Origin: Octadecabacter sp. SW4
Lineage (GTDB): Bacteria; Pseudomonadota; Alphaproteobacteria; Rhodobacterales; Rhodobacteraceae
Assembly: GCF_008065155.1 (NCBI RefSeq)
Contig: NZ_CP042819.1
Location: 3,158,501 to 3,222,500 of the forward strand
DNA length: 64,000 nucleotides
Direction of reading: 5' to 3'
The notes beneath the pieces are model-generated. The model searched no databases, was not told the DNA's origin, and was given only the letters and a program-made list of their open reading frames with translations. A program made the translations under genes and the position numbers. This document shows positions 46,250 through 55,185 of the stretch, in pieces. Position 1 is the first letter of the stretch; the number at the start of each line of letters is the position of its first letter.

Positions 46250-47445
46250 TCTTTCAGCCCCGATGTCTTGTGCAGCATCCAGTCGACAACAAAGTTCACG
46301 CCGACGGTCAGCAGGGCAATCGCGCCCGCGGCCAACAAGGGCGGCAATGCAGCCGTTGGTGCGAATGCGGCATAGTTGATGAAGGCCGCGCTATCACGCA
46401 CCATCGTGCCCCAGTCTGCGAGCGGTGGCTGGATACCAACACCCAGGAACGACAAGGCGGCAATCGTCAGGAACACAAAGCAGAACCGCAGGCCAAATTC
46501 GGCCAGTAATGGCGCGGTTGCGTTGGGCAAGATTTCCTTGAACACGAGATAACGCAGGCCTTCGCCGCGCAACTTTGCTGCCTCAATATAGTCCATAACC
46601 ACGATGTTCGCACCCACAGCGCGGGCCAGACGGAACACGCGGGTGCTGTCGATCACGGCAATGATCACCACCATGAAATAGGTCAGCGGAATACCAAGGA
46701 TCGGCGCCCAGACGCTGGCGATTGTCATCAGCAACAGCGCGAAAATCAGCGACGGAATGGCCATCAGCACATCAACCGCACGCGATAGCAATTGATCAAG
46801 CCAACCACCCAGCGTTGCCGCCAAAAACCCAAGCGACGCACCGATAAAGAACGCCAGCAATGTCGTGACAAAGGCAATCCCAACGGTGTTCTGCGCGCCG
46901 TAAATCAAGCGGCTGAGGACATCGCGACCGATCTGGTCGGTGCCCATGATATGCTTTGGATCGCCGCCCAGGTCAGGATTGCCGCCCGGTACGATATTGG
47001 CAATCGGCAAAATCTCGGCCTGACCGTAGGGGGCAAGCACGCCTGCGAAAATCGCCACAAACGCATAAACCAGAATGACAAGTACACCAAAGGATGCGGT
47101 CAGCGGCATGGAGCGGAACATCTTGCGCGACCACTGCGTGCCAACCAAGCGGCCCAGCATGCGAAACAGATAGGCGGCGATGCCAAAGATGATGAACCCT
47201 TCGACCGCCCGCCCAACGAAATAGAACTTGTTGGCAACGGCCGTTTCGGCGCTCAAACTTTGCAGATAGGCCCAAACAACTGCGGTGATGAATGCCGCCG
47301 CAAGGATATAGCCATAGGCAACACCAAATGGCATATCACGAAACGCGGGCGTGTTGCCGGTCGCGACTTGCCCCGCCGCGCGCAAAACCCAGGCCAATCC
47401 ACCCATGACGACAAGCGCCAGTATGATCCAGATCCACCAGGTCAT
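46246..47445 (-). CDS. DppC-type permease with an extra N-terminal membrane extension
   Basis: The C-terminal 300 residues (from about RKMFRSMPLTASFG) are a normal DppC permease: GTDQIGRDVLSRLIYG, the EAA loop region EAAKLRGEGLRYLVFKEILPN and several helices. The first 100 residues are added: they hold three more hydrophobic stretches (about 3-22, 40-62, 78-98). The usual family length is near 290, against 399 here. Its start overlaps the dppB stop as ATGA, so the longer start is firm. The extension may bind a partner, but that is not shown. Confidence 0.9.
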   Translation of the reverse strand: MTWWIWIILALVVMGGLAWVLRAAGQVATGNTPAFRDMPFGVAYGYILAAAFITAVVWAYLQSLSAETAVANKFYFVGRAVEGFIIFGIAAYLFRMLGRLVGTQWSRKMFRSMPLTASFGVLVILVYAFVAIFAGVLAPYGQAEILPIANIVPGGNPDLGGDPKHIMGTDQIGRDVLSRLIYGAQNTVGIAFVTTLLAFFIGASLGFLAATLGGWLDQLLSRAVDVLMAIPSLIFALLLMTIASVWAPILGIPLTYFMVVIIAVIDSTRVFRLARAVGANIVVMDYIEAAKLRGEGLRYLVFKEILPNATAPLLAEFGLRFCFVFLTIAALSFLGVGIQPPLADWGTMVRDSAAFINYAAFAPTAALPPLLAAGAIALLTVGVNFVVDWMLHKTSGLKE

Positions 47446-48431
47446 TTCGGGTGCCTCAGACGAGGATTGCTGATGATCGACAGGATATCAGCAGTCAGGT
47501 TCAGCAGGATATAGGCTGCGGCAAAGATCAGGCAGCTGGCCTGCACCACCGGAATATCGCGGATTTTGACGCTATCGACGAAAAGCTGGCCGATGCCGGG
47601 ATAAACGAACACCACCTCGACCACGACAACGCCGGTGATCAGATACGCGAGGTTCAGCGCGATCACGTTGATGATCGGCGCCAGTGCGTTGGGCAGGGCG
47701 TGTTTCACGATCACCCGCATCGGCGACATCCCCTTGAGGCGCGCCATTTCAATATAGGGACTGGCGAGCAAGTTGATGATCGCTGCCCGCGTCATCCGCA
47801 TCATATGCGCCATCACCACCAAAGTCAGCGTCAGCGCTGGCAAAAGCGATTTCTCGAATCGTTCACTTAGTGCCATTCCCTCATAGATATTGGACAGGCT
47901 GGGCAGAATCGGGTTCAGCACCGCCAGAAACAGGATCAGCACATAGGCCATGAAAAATTCAGGGCTACTGATGCTGCTGAGGGTGAAAATGTTGGTAAAC
48001 TTGTCAAAGGTCGAATTGCGGTAAAGCGCCGCCAGAACACCCAGCAAGAGCGAGATCGGCACAGCGATCATCGCCGTGACACCAGCCAGAAACAGCGTAT
48101 TGGAAAAACGCGGCGCGATCTGTTCGATCACCGTCACGCCACCGCCGCCGCCAAGGTTGGTTTGAAAGTTCAGCTGGGCAAAGCTGGTGCCAAGATCGCC
48201 CGTCAGCATCCCGCCAAGCCAGTCAAAATACCGCACGATCATCGGCTGATCGAGTCCTAGATCACGGCGAATGGAGGCGACCGCTTCGGGTGTTGCGCTT
48301 TGACCAAGGATCAGTTCTGCGAAGTCACCCGGCAGCAGATTGACCGCCACAAAAATAACGACAGACACAACCAAAAGCGTCACAACGCCAAGCGCCAAGC
48401 GTTGAATAATAATTCGTAGGACGGTGTCCAA
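47442..48431 (-). CDS. DppB-type permease of a peptide ABC transporter
   Basis: A 329-residue permease with six helices and family text LGLDQPMIVRYFDWLGG, MTRAAIINLLASPYIEMARLKG split around its EAA loop, and a C-terminal VFVYPGIGQLFVDSV. I chose the TTG at 48431, which follows GGGGA nine bases earlier and gives (M)DTVLRIIIQRL; upstream in-frame ATG codons would add an unlikely Cys- and Tyr-rich leader. It starts the transporter operon B-C-DF-A and lies 57 bp after pip, so pip may be part of the same transcript. Confidence 0.92.
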   Translation of the reverse strand: MDTVLRIIIQRLALGVVTLLVVSVVIFVAVNLLPGDFAELILGQSATPEAVASIRRDLGLDQPMIVRYFDWLGGMLTGDLGTSFAQLNFQTNLGGGGGVTVIEQIAPRFSNTLFLAGVTAMIAVPISLLLGVLAALYRNSTFDKFTNIFTLSSISSPEFFMAYVLILFLAVLNPILPSLSNIYEGMALSERFEKSLLPALTLTLVVMAHMMRMTRAAIINLLASPYIEMARLKGMSPMRVIVKHALPNALAPIINVIALNLAYLITGVVVVEVVFVYPGIGQLFVDSVKIRDIPVVQASCLIFAAAYILLNLTADILSIISNPRLRHPK

Positions 48432-48488
48432 GTGTTCGTTTCCCCGCAGGTTGCAGTAAGCGTAGCGGCTACAGATCACTTGTAAAGC

Positions 48489-49478
48489 CTAAAGGCCCAA
48501 GCTGCCGCGCTGTGACCCGATCGCATCCATCGTGCTGATCAATTCGCAGGTGATGCCCGGTTCCGACAGGGCGTGCCCCGCCTGACCGATCATTTCCAGA
48601 CGTGCCTTGGGCCAGTTTTGCGCCAAATGATAGGCGGAATGGGGAGGGCAAATCATGTCATACCGCCCCTGCACGATCACCCCGGGGATATCCTTGATAC
48701 GATCCATACGCACCATGATTTGCTGATCTGGCGACAGGAATCCGGCGTTCTGGAAATAATGGTTTTCAAGCCGCGCAAAGGCGCGCGCATATTGCGCCGG
48801 GCTTTCACCTGACATGCCATCGGCACTGATCGACGCCAGCGCGTTTTCCCAGGATGCCCAAGCGCGCGCAAAGCGGACTTCTTGCGCCTGATCTCCCGAA
48901 AACAGGCGTTTGTGATAGGCCGCGATCAGATCGCCGCGTTCACTCTCAGGCACCAGACTTACAAACTTTTGCCAAAGGTCGGGCCAGAATTGCCCGGCAC
49001 CACCGCCATAAAACCAGTCAAGCTCGGGTTGGGTCATCAGAAAGACACCGCGCAAGATCAGCGCCGCGGCACGATCTGGATGTTCCTGCCCGTAAATCAA
49101 GGACAGCGTCGCGCCCCAGCTTCCGCCAAACACGATCCAGCGTTCTATCCCAAGGGTCGTGCGGATCAGTTCGATGTCACGCACTAGGTGCCACGTCGTA
49201 TTATCTTCAACGCTTGCATGAGGGCGCGACCGCCCGCAGCCACGCTGATCAAACAAGATGACACGGTAAACATCAGGGTCGAAATAGCGGCGCATCGCGG
49301 GGCTACAACCGCCACCGGGGCCGCCATGAAGCACGATAACGGGAATACCGTCGGGGTTTCCGCATTGTTCAACGTAGATGCGGTGGCCGTCGCCAACCTC
49401 CAGCATCCGTTGATCAAAGGGATCAATCGGCGGATAAAGACGCGTCTGTGTGCGCTTTTGACCTGAGACCTTGTCCAT
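48489..49478 (-). CDS. pip: Proline iminopeptidase
   Basis: An alpha/beta hydrolase that releases N-terminal proline from peptides in the cytoplasm. The 329-residue product has the oxyanion text HGGPGGGCSP at 51-60, the nucleophile Ser120 in GGSWG, the acid in GRYDMICPP and the histidine in GQAGHALSEPG. I start at the ATG at 49478 (MDKVSGQ); a longer reading crosses the divergent ubiG gene. It lies directly upstream of a peptide transporter, which makes a peptide-scavenging unit likely. Confidence 0.94.
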   Translation of the reverse strand: MDKVSGQKRTQTRLYPPIDPFDQRMLEVGDGHRIYVEQCGNPDGIPVIVLHGGPGGGCSPAMRRYFDPDVYRVILFDQRGCGRSRPHASVEDNTTWHLVRDIELIRTTLGIERWIVFGGSWGATLSLIYGQEHPDRAAALILRGVFLMTQPELDWFYGGGAGQFWPDLWQKFVSLVPESERGDLIAAYHKRLFSGDQAQEVRFARAWASWENALASISADGMSGESPAQYARAFARLENHYFQNAGFLSPDQQIMVRMDRIKDIPGVIVQGRYDMICPPHSAYHLAQNWPKARLEMIGQAGHALSEPGITCELISTMDAIGSQRGSLGL

Positions 49479-49542
49479 ATTCGTCCTATATACCCACGCA
49501 AGGGTATGATCCATGCCCAGCGATGCCACGAGGAAACAAGCA

Positions 49543-50286
49543 ATGCAAACCGCGCGCAATACCGTCGACCCTGCCGAAGTCGCCAAATTCGAGGCGATGG
49601 CCGCCGAGTGGTGGGATCTTGAGGGCAAGTTCAAACCGCTGCACATGCTGAACCCGACGCGGCTTGATTACATCACACGCCAGATCGGCGCTGAATTCGG
49701 GCGCGACCTGATGAACGACAGACCCTTCGCCGGTCTGCGCATCCTTGATATCGGCTGCGGTGGTGGATTGCTGTGTGAACCGATGGCGCGGCTTGGGGCG
49801 ACTGTCGTTGGTGCGGACGCCGCTGAACGCAACATCCCCGTCGCGCAGGTGCACGCCGAACAATCGGGCCTGTCGATTGATTATCGCCACACTACCGCCG
49901 AAGCGATGGCCGACAATAGCGAACTCTTCGACGTGGTCCTGAATATGGAAGTCATCGAACATGTTGCTGATCCGCTGACCTATCTGACCGCCTGTCATGA
50001 TCTGTTGAAACCCGGCGGGCTGCACATTTGCTCGACGATCAACCGTAATCCAAAAAGTTTCGCGATGGCAATTGTCGGGGCGGAATGGGTGATGCGTTGG
50101 CTACCCAAAGGCACGCATGAATGGGGCAAATTCATTACGCCCGATGAATTGTTCGACCTGCTGCGCAAGGCCGGATTGAATCCCGTTGACCGCAAGGGGT
50201 TTCAGTTCAATCCACTGGCATGGACATGGCGGATTTCAGATCGCGATTTGTCGGTGAACTACGTCACCGCAAGCCTGCGACCCTAG
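49543..50286 (+). CDS. ubiG: Ubiquinone biosynthesis O-methyltransferase
   Basis: UbiG carries out both O-methylations in ubiquinone synthesis. The 247-residue product is a class I SAM-dependent methyltransferase with motif [19 protein letters not shown], the N-terminal [20 protein letters not shown] text diagnostic for UbiG/COQ3, and [16 protein letters not shown] text near 185. The ATG at 49543 follows GAGGA; an earlier ATG at 49513 is possible. It is divergent from pip (64 bp apart) and overlaps the convergent marR by four bases. Confidence 0.95.
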   Translation: MQTARNTVDPAEVAKFEAMAAEWWDLEGKFKPLHMLNPTRLDYITRQIGAEFGRDLMNDRPFAGLRILDIGCGGGLLCEPMARLGATVVGADAAERNIPVAQVHAEQSGLSIDYRHTTAEAMADNSELFDVVLNMEVIEHVADPLTYLTACHDLLKPGGLHICSTINRNPKSFAMAIVGAEWVMRWLPKGTHEWGKFITPDELFDLLRKAGLNPVDRKGFQFNPLAWTWRISDRDLSVNYVTASLRP

Positions 50287-50726
50287 CCCTTGTCGGCAAG
50301 CCGGACCCGCATTTCACGCAGGATCGGCAGGATCGCGCGGACTTTGTCATCGCCGACCTTGCTGACCACATCGGCGATCAACGGTGTGATCGCGGCCAGA
50401 CCCGCATCGCGCGCCGAAAGGCCCGATGGGCTGATCGACACCATCTTGCGCCGCGCATCTTCCCAATCGGGGCGAATATGCACCCAGCCCGCCCATTCGA
50501 GCTTGCCAAGGGTATTGGTCATCGCGCCCCGCGTCAGGTGAAAGGTGCGGGCAAGTTGCGCTGGGCTGCGTTCGCTTTGCGTATGCGCGAGGTGGTTCAA
50601 TACCGAAAAATGCGACAGCTCCATCCCCTTGGGAAGGGCCTTGGCCACGCGGTTGCGCGCCAACTGATCAACAGTCAGGATTTCGCTGAACAGCGATACC
50701 GCAAGGCTGTCGGTTACATCATTCAT
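50283..50726 (-). CDS. MarR-family transcriptional regulator
   Basis: A 147-residue winged-helix repressor or activator of the MarR family. [20 protein letters not shown] and the recognition-helix text [19 protein letters not shown] are typical, followed by the wing ([18 protein letters not shown]). The start is uncertain: ATG at 50726 (MNDVTD) fits best; ATG at 50750 adds eight residues and would overlap the nitrilase gene further. It sits at the end of the comF-grxC-nit-marR run, so it may control that run or a distant target. Ligand unknown. Confidence 0.88.
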   Translation of the reverse strand: MNDVTDSLAVSLFSEILTVDQLARNRVAKALPKGMELSHFSVLNHLAHTQSERSPAQLARTFHLTRGAMTNTLGKLEWAGWVHIRPDWEDARRKMVSISPSGLSARDAGLAAITPLIADVVSKVGDDKVRAILPILREMRVRLADKG

Positions 50727-51555
50727 CTGGATCGCTGAAACTCGCATCATGGGACAGCGCGGGAATGCGCTGCCGTGCTTGTGCCACTTCCGCAAGGTCA
50801 AGATCAACAATTGTGATGCCAATCCCTGTGCCAGCGTCCGCCAAAACCTCACCCCAGGGTGAAACAACGAGGCTGTGCCCATATGTTGTGCGGCTATTTT
50901 CTGTTGTGGCCGCGTGGGTTCCCGTTTGCCCCGCCGCCAAGACAAAACACCCCGTTTCAATGGCGCGGGCACGCAAGAGCGGTTCCCAGTGGGCAACCCC
51001 CGTGACAGGCGTAAACGCGGCCGGACTGAGCAAAATATCAGCGCCCGCCTTGGCCAAAGCGCGATGCAGTTGGGGAAACCGCAGATCATAACAGATCGTC
51101 AGCCCGACTTTGCCAAAAGGGGTATCGGCCAGCACCGCGCGGTCACCGGCCCGAAAACCAGCCGATTCGCGGTAGGTTTCTTGGGTGTTTACCTGCACAT
51201 CGAACATGTGAATCTTGTCGTAGCGCGCGACGATGTCACCGTCGGACGATATCAGAAACGACCGGTTGGCGAAACGACCGTCAGGATCGTCTGTGCGCAG
51301 GGCCAGTGACCCGATCGACAGCCAGACACCCAAATTGCGTGCTTCATCACGCAATACTGCAAGTGTCGGATCATCGGCTTCATGGCGCAACACACTGCGA
51401 TGGTGCGCGCGATCCATCGACACACAATTGGTAACTTCTGGTGTCTGGATGAACTGCGCGCCCGCATGGGCGGCGTCGCGCATCATCGCCGTCACGACCG
51501 GTATATTCTGCTCTGGATCGTCCGAAGAACAAATCTGAAGAAGCGCGGCCTTCAT
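50719..51555 (-). CDS. Nitrilase-superfamily carbon-nitrogen hydrolase (Nit1/Nit2-like)
   Basis: A 278-residue cytoplasmic amidase of the nitrilase superfamily. The catalytic triad is visible: Glu40 (IQTPEVTN), Lys114 (YDKIHMFDV) and Cys155 (LTICYDLRFP). The text DKIHMFDVQVNTQETYRESAGF (split) and LLRARAIETGCFVLAAGQ match Nit-like enzymes such as deaminated glutathione amidase or omega-amidase. The neighbour glutaredoxin makes a glutathione-repair role attractive. Its start overlaps the grxC stop by four bases. Confidence 0.9.
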   Translation of the reverse strand: MKAALLQICSSDDPEQNIPVVTAMMRDAAHAGAQFIQTPEVTNCVSMDRAHHRSVLRHEADDPTLAVLRDEARNLGVWLSIGSLALRTDDPDGRFANRSFLISSDGDIVARYDKIHMFDVQVNTQETYRESAGFRAGDRAVLADTPFGKVGLTICYDLRFPQLHRALAKAGADILLSPAAFTPVTGVAHWEPLLRARAIETGCFVLAAGQTGTHAATTENSRTTYGHSLVVSPWGEVLADAGTGIGITIVDLDLAEVAQARQRIPALSHDASFSDPDE

Positions 51556-51809
51556 GCCGCCAGCAGCGGGTCAAGCTTGCCCGCCCGTTCCAGCGCATGC
51601 AATTCGTCACTGCCGCCGACAAGTTCACCGTCGATGAATATCTGTGGCACCGTGCGGCCGCCATTGGCGCGCTGGATCATCTCGGCCTTGCGGTCGGGGT
51701 TCGCCATTACGTCCACTTCGATAAAAGAAACGCCCTTGCTATTCAGCAGCCTTTTTGCCGCGTGACAATAGCCGCAGAACGGCGTGGTATAGATTTCGAC
51801 TTGTTTCAT
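51552..51809 (-). CDS. grxC: Glutaredoxin 3
   Basis: An 85-residue glutathione-dependent disulfide reductase. The dithiol active site is Cys12-Gly-Tyr-Cys15 (TPFCGYCHAAK), and the glutathione-binding GGRTVPQIFIDG with cis-proline and the GGSDELHALE motif follow. Length is normal. The start is 33 bp after the comF stop, and the stop overlaps the nitrilase start as ATGA. Cytoplasmic thiol maintenance is the known family role. Confidence 0.96.
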   Translation of the reverse strand: MKQVEIYTTPFCGYCHAAKRLLNSKGVSFIEVDVMANPDRKAEMIQRANGGRTVPQIFIDGELVGGSDELHALERAGKLDPLLAA

Positions 51810-51842
51810 ATGCAGGGGCCTTTCGTGCAGCGTTACCCCTAT

Positions 51843-52565
51843 TTACGCATCCTTTACCACGCGGGCTAGGGCCAGCACGTCAATTTGCCGGGCACCTGCG
51901 GCGCGACAGGCCTCGGTTGCGGCGGCAAAGGTGGCACCACTTGTCATCACGTCATCGACAAGAATGACATGCTTGCCCTGCAATGCCGCCCCGCGCTTGG
52001 GGTGCGGTCGCATCGCATCTTGGAGCGCCGCGAACCGTTGATCGCGGCTGTGCCCTTCAAGGGGGCGGGTACGTGCGATACGAAGCAGGGCATCGGGAAG
52101 AACGGTGCGTTCCATCACATGGCCCAGCGCCTTGGCCAGCTCCGCCCCCTGATTGTATTTTCGCCGCAACAGGCGGGTCCAGTGCAGCGGAACAGGCACG
52201 ATCACTGTATCATCGCCGATCAGATCGCGCGCGGTCTGCGCCATCCACATGCCAGCCGGACGCGCCAGATCGGTCCGGTCCCCGTGTTTTAACGACAGCA
52301 CCAACCGCCGCCCGGTATCACGATAAACCAGCGTCGCTCGGCCACGATCCCAAGGGCGCGCGGTGGCAACGCAATCGTCGCAAACTTCGCGGTCACCGGT
52401 ATCTTCGCCCAGCAACGGCGTGCCGCAACAATCGCACACCAGCCCGCCAATAAAGGCCGTATCGCGCCAACACGCGCCGCACAGCGCGAAATCTGTTTCG
52501 GTCAGCGCGTCACAAATCAGGCACTGCGGCGGGTAGACCAGCCTGATCGCGCTTTGCATTAGCAT
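51843..52565 (-). CDS. comF: ComF-family amidophosphoribosyltransferase-like protein
   Basis: The 240-residue product has an N-terminal double zinc-finger region (CLIC, CGAC, CDCCG, CDDC within the first 70 residues) and a C-terminal phosphoribosyltransferase fold with the PRPP motif VILVDDVMTSGAT. ComF proteins help DNA uptake in naturally competent bacteria, but the exact activity is unknown. The ATG has a GGAG site six bases upstream. It is divergent from the methyltransferase-like gene with only 22 bp between start codons. Confidence 0.92.
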   Translation of the reverse strand: MLMQSAIRLVYPPQCLICDALTETDFALCGACWRDTAFIGGLVCDCCGTPLLGEDTGDREVCDDCVATARPWDRGRATLVYRDTGRRLVLSLKHGDRTDLARPAGMWMAQTARDLIGDDTVIVPVPLHWTRLLRRKYNQGAELAKALGHVMERTVLPDALLRIARTRPLEGHSRDQRFAALQDAMRPHPKRGAALQGKHVILVDDVMTSGATFAAATEACRAAGARQIDVLALARVVKDA

Positions 52566-52587
52566 CCAACTCTCCTACATCGGGGAT

Positions 52588-53418
52588 ATGCAAGACGCCC
52601 CGCTTCTGTTTGACCGCCCTGCCCTGCACCTGCGCCGCTCACGCGCCGCGCGTGACGCCACCCTTTTCATGCAAGAGGCCGTGGCCGACGAAGTTCAGGA
52701 AAGACTCATTGAGGTTAACAGAACGTTTACAGCGCCCGCCGTTGTGACAGGCTGGCCGCAGGTCTGGACCGCGCGTCTGCCCGATGCACGTATCGTGGCC
52801 GATGACGAAACTCTCGCATTTGAGGTCGGCGCGCATGATTTGATCATTCATCACCTTGCTTTGCACTGGGCGAACGATCCGGTTGGGCAGTTGGTGCAGT
52901 CACGCCGCGCGCTGCGTCCTGACGGCCTGTTGATTGCAACGCTATTTGGCGGTCAAACGTTGCACGAGCTGCGCAGCGCATTTGCCGAGGCGGAATCGCG
53001 TATTCAGGGCGGATTGTCGCCGCGCGTCGCACCGATGGCTGAAATCCGCGATCTGGGCGGGTTGTTGCAACGGGCTGGCTTGGCGCTGCCAGTGGCCGAC
53101 GGCGCACAATTCAACGTCAGCTATGCCAGCGCGTTGCACCTGATGCGCGACCTGCGCGGCATGGGCGAAACCAACGTGATGGGCGCGCGGCTACGGACAG
53201 CAACGCGCGCCGATGTGCTGCGCCTTGCTGCACAAATTTATCACGACAGCTTTGCCGACAGCGATGGCCGTATTCCCGCAACATTTGAGGTTGTCACCCT
53301 CACCGGCTGGGCGCCCGATCATAGCCAGCCAAAGCCCCTGCGCCCCGGCTCTGCGACCCACCGCCTTGCTGACTTTCTCGGCACGGGCGAGGGCAAGCTG
53401 GACCCGACGCAGGATTGA
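52588..53418 (+). CDS. BioC/NDUFAF5-like methyltransferase-fold protein
   Basis: The 276-residue product resembles the alphaproteobacterial and mitochondrial NDUFAF5 group (start FDRPALHLRRSRAA; HDLIIHHLALHWANDPVG; RALRPDGLLIATLFGG-T-LHELR). The usual motif I with GxGxG for SAM binding is not seen; the matching place reads APAVVTGWPQVW. The protein may use SAM differently, as NDUFAF5 is thought to do as an arginine hydroxylase for complex I, or may be inactive. hemH starts 38 bp downstream. Confidence in family is fair; activity is not known. Confidence 0.8.
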   Translation: MQDAPLLFDRPALHLRRSRAARDATLFMQEAVADEVQERLIEVNRTFTAPAVVTGWPQVWTARLPDARIVADDETLAFEVGAHDLIIHHLALHWANDPVGQLVQSRRALRPDGLLIATLFGGQTLHELRSAFAEAESRIQGGLSPRVAPMAEIRDLGGLLQRAGLALPVADGAQFNVSYASALHLMRDLRGMGETNVMGARLRTATRADVLRLAAQIYHDSFADSDGRIPATFEVVTLTGWAPDHSQPKPLRPGSATHRLADFLGTGEGKLDPTQD

Positions 53419-53455
53419 CCTGCGCGCAGATCCGGTTACTTCACAACAAACCGCC

Positions 53456-54520
53456 ATGAAAGATATGCCAATGACCGCCACCTGCCCTGCCCACGCGCCC
53501 GCCGATCACCCGAAAATCCCTGCCGAAAAAATCGGGGTGCTGGTGGCAAACCTCGGGACGCCAGATGCTACGGACTATTGGTCGATGCGGCGCTATCTGG
53601 GCGAATTCCTGTCGGACAAACGCGTAATCGACTATTCCGCATGGCTGTGGCAACCGCTGTTGCAGCTGGTGATCCTGACAAAACGGCCCTTTACCAGCGG
53701 TGCCGCCTATAAATCCATCTGGAACGAAGACGCCGATGAAAGCCCGCTGATGACAATCACCAAGGCGCAGACCGCGGCGCTGAAGTCGGAAATGGCGCAG
53801 CGCTACGGCGACGATGTGATGGTCGATTTCTGCATGCGCTATGGTAATCCATCCACCGAGTCCAAGGTCCGTGCGATGGTCGAGGCCGGCTGCACCAAGA
53901 TCCTGTTTTTCCCGCTTTACCCGCACTACGCAGGCGCAACGTCAGCCACGGCAAATGACCAGTTCTTTCGCGCGCTCATGAAGGAAAAATGGCAACCGAT
54001 CGCCCGTGTCGTGCCGCCATATTTCGACGATCCGGCCTATATTGATGCCTTGGCGCAATCGGTTGAAAAGGCCTACGCGAGCGCCGACAAGAAACCTGAT
54101 ATACTGGTATGTTCCTATCACGGTGTGCCGGAACGCTACCTGCGCGAGGGCGATCCCTATCATTGCCAATGCCAGAAAACGACACGTTTGCTCAAGGAAC
54201 GGCTGGGCTGGGATGACACACAGATCAAAACAACGTTCCAGTCGAAATTCGGCCCCGAAGAATGGCTCAAACCCTACACCGTCGAGGAAGTGGCGCGCCT
54301 GGCCAAATCAGGCAAGAAAAATATCGCCATCTGCGCGCCTGCCTTCTCCGCCGACTGCATCGAAACGCTGGAAGAAATCAACGAAGAAATCAAAGAGAGC
54401 TTTGAACACGCGGGCGGTGAACATTTCACCTATATTCCCTGCCTGAATGACGATGCGGCCCATATCGCGGCCTTGTCGGGTGTCATTTCACAAAACCTGC
54501 GCGGTTGGCTGGACGACTAA
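53456..54520 (+). CDS. hemH: Ferrochelatase
   Basis: HemH inserts iron into protoporphyrin IX, the last step of heme synthesis, at the inner membrane surface. The 354-residue product has the family start VGVLVANLGTP-like text (KIGVLVANLGTPD), YPHYAGATSAT, the metal-side CSYHGVPERY with the active histidine, and QSKFGPEEWLKP. Three in-frame ATGs lie close together (53456, 53465, 53471); I use the first. A strong hairpin terminator follows 14 bp after the stop. Confidence 0.96.
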   Translation: MKDMPMTATCPAHAPADHPKIPAEKIGVLVANLGTPDATDYWSMRRYLGEFLSDKRVIDYSAWLWQPLLQLVILTKRPFTSGAAYKSIWNEDADESPLMTITKAQTAALKSEMAQRYGDDVMVDFCMRYGNPSTESKVRAMVEAGCTKILFFPLYPHYAGATSATANDQFFRALMKEKWQPIARVVPPYFDDPAYIDALAQSVEKAYASADKKPDILVCSYHGVPERYLREGDPYHCQCQKTTRLLKERLGWDDTQIKTTFQSKFGPEEWLKPYTVEEVARLAKSGKKNIAICAPAFSADCIETLEEINEEIKESFEHAGGEHFTYIPCLNDDAAHIAALSGVISQNLRGWLDD

Positions 54521-54534
54521 GGTCGGGACAAAGG

Positions 54535-54566
54535 AAAAGGCCGCAAGCAAATGCTTGCGGCCTTTT
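54535..54566. terminator. Intrinsic terminator after hemH
   Basis: AAAAGGCCGCAAGCA (54535-54549) pairs with TGCTTGCGGCCTTTT (54552-54566); with a four-base loop the stem is 14 bp. T-runs at both sides suit both hemH and the convergent small secreted gene (stop at 54592). Confidence 0.93.
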
Positions 54567-54591
54567 CTTAGATCAAACTGATCTGCTTCGA

Positions 54592-54774
54592 TTAGGAAGC
54601 AGCAGCTGCAATCAATGCGATCAGGATCAGCGGAACGATCAGACCGGAACCGGAAGAACCTTTGGTTTCTTCCATGATTACGACTGGTTCCATTTCCACA
54701 ACCGGTGCCATACCGCCGGCGAAGGCGGTCGAAGCTGCTGCAGTGAATGCGGCGGCGAGAACGATTTTCTTCAT
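54592..54774 (-). CDS. 60-residue secreted peptide with C-terminal hydrophobic helix
   Basis: The ATG at 54774 follows a TGGAG site. The product has a signal peptide (MKKIVLAAAFTAAASTAFAG), a short acidic stretch (about 22-36, with Met and Val), a Gly/Ser linker and a C-terminal hydrophobic run (about 44-60, LIVPLILIALIAAAAS). It ends inside that run, so it could be anchored in the inner membrane with the acidic part in the periplasm. I know no function; position beside hemH and the terminator between them suggest an independent unit. Confidence 0.78.
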   Translation of the reverse strand: MKKIVLAAAFTAAASTAFAGGMAPVVEMEPVVIMEETKGSSGSGLIVPLILIALIAAAAS

Positions 54775-55185
54775 TTCACAATCTCCAGTATTGGCCCGCT
54801 CCCTAAAAAAATTGAGGACGGCAGCAGGCACCCAAGTCTTACCTCGTATACAGTCTTAACCAGCAATCAAGCGAAATTGCAAAGGCTTGCGTTGGTTTCG
54901 CCACAAAAATGGCCAAAAATGTCGTCAAATAAGCAACACTTGGTTTGCGTGGCCCGTTACGCCGAAAACTTCAGCAATGGGTTCATCACCCTGCCAATGT
55001 ATCAAAGCCCCTGCTACCTGCGTTGATCTCTGACAAACCAGATTGTCGTTCAGGCCACTTTTTTCTTGCCAGACCGTGCTTTACGGGCCTTGCGCAACTC
55101 ACTTTGGCGTCAAAGCACCGATGTGGGTTTGAACTGCGCCTCCGTTGGGGCTATTGCAAGCAATGAACAGACACAAGGTAACCTG
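54775..55185. other. 411-bp non-coding stretch
   Basis: This gap lies between the small secreted gene (minus) and the CAP lipoprotein gene (plus). It contains a T-rich leader just before the small gene (54801-54815 region, TTTTTTT on the minus strand). I see no convincing promoter, RNA gene or further reading frame; weak open frames have no ribosome site. Confidence 0.5.
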
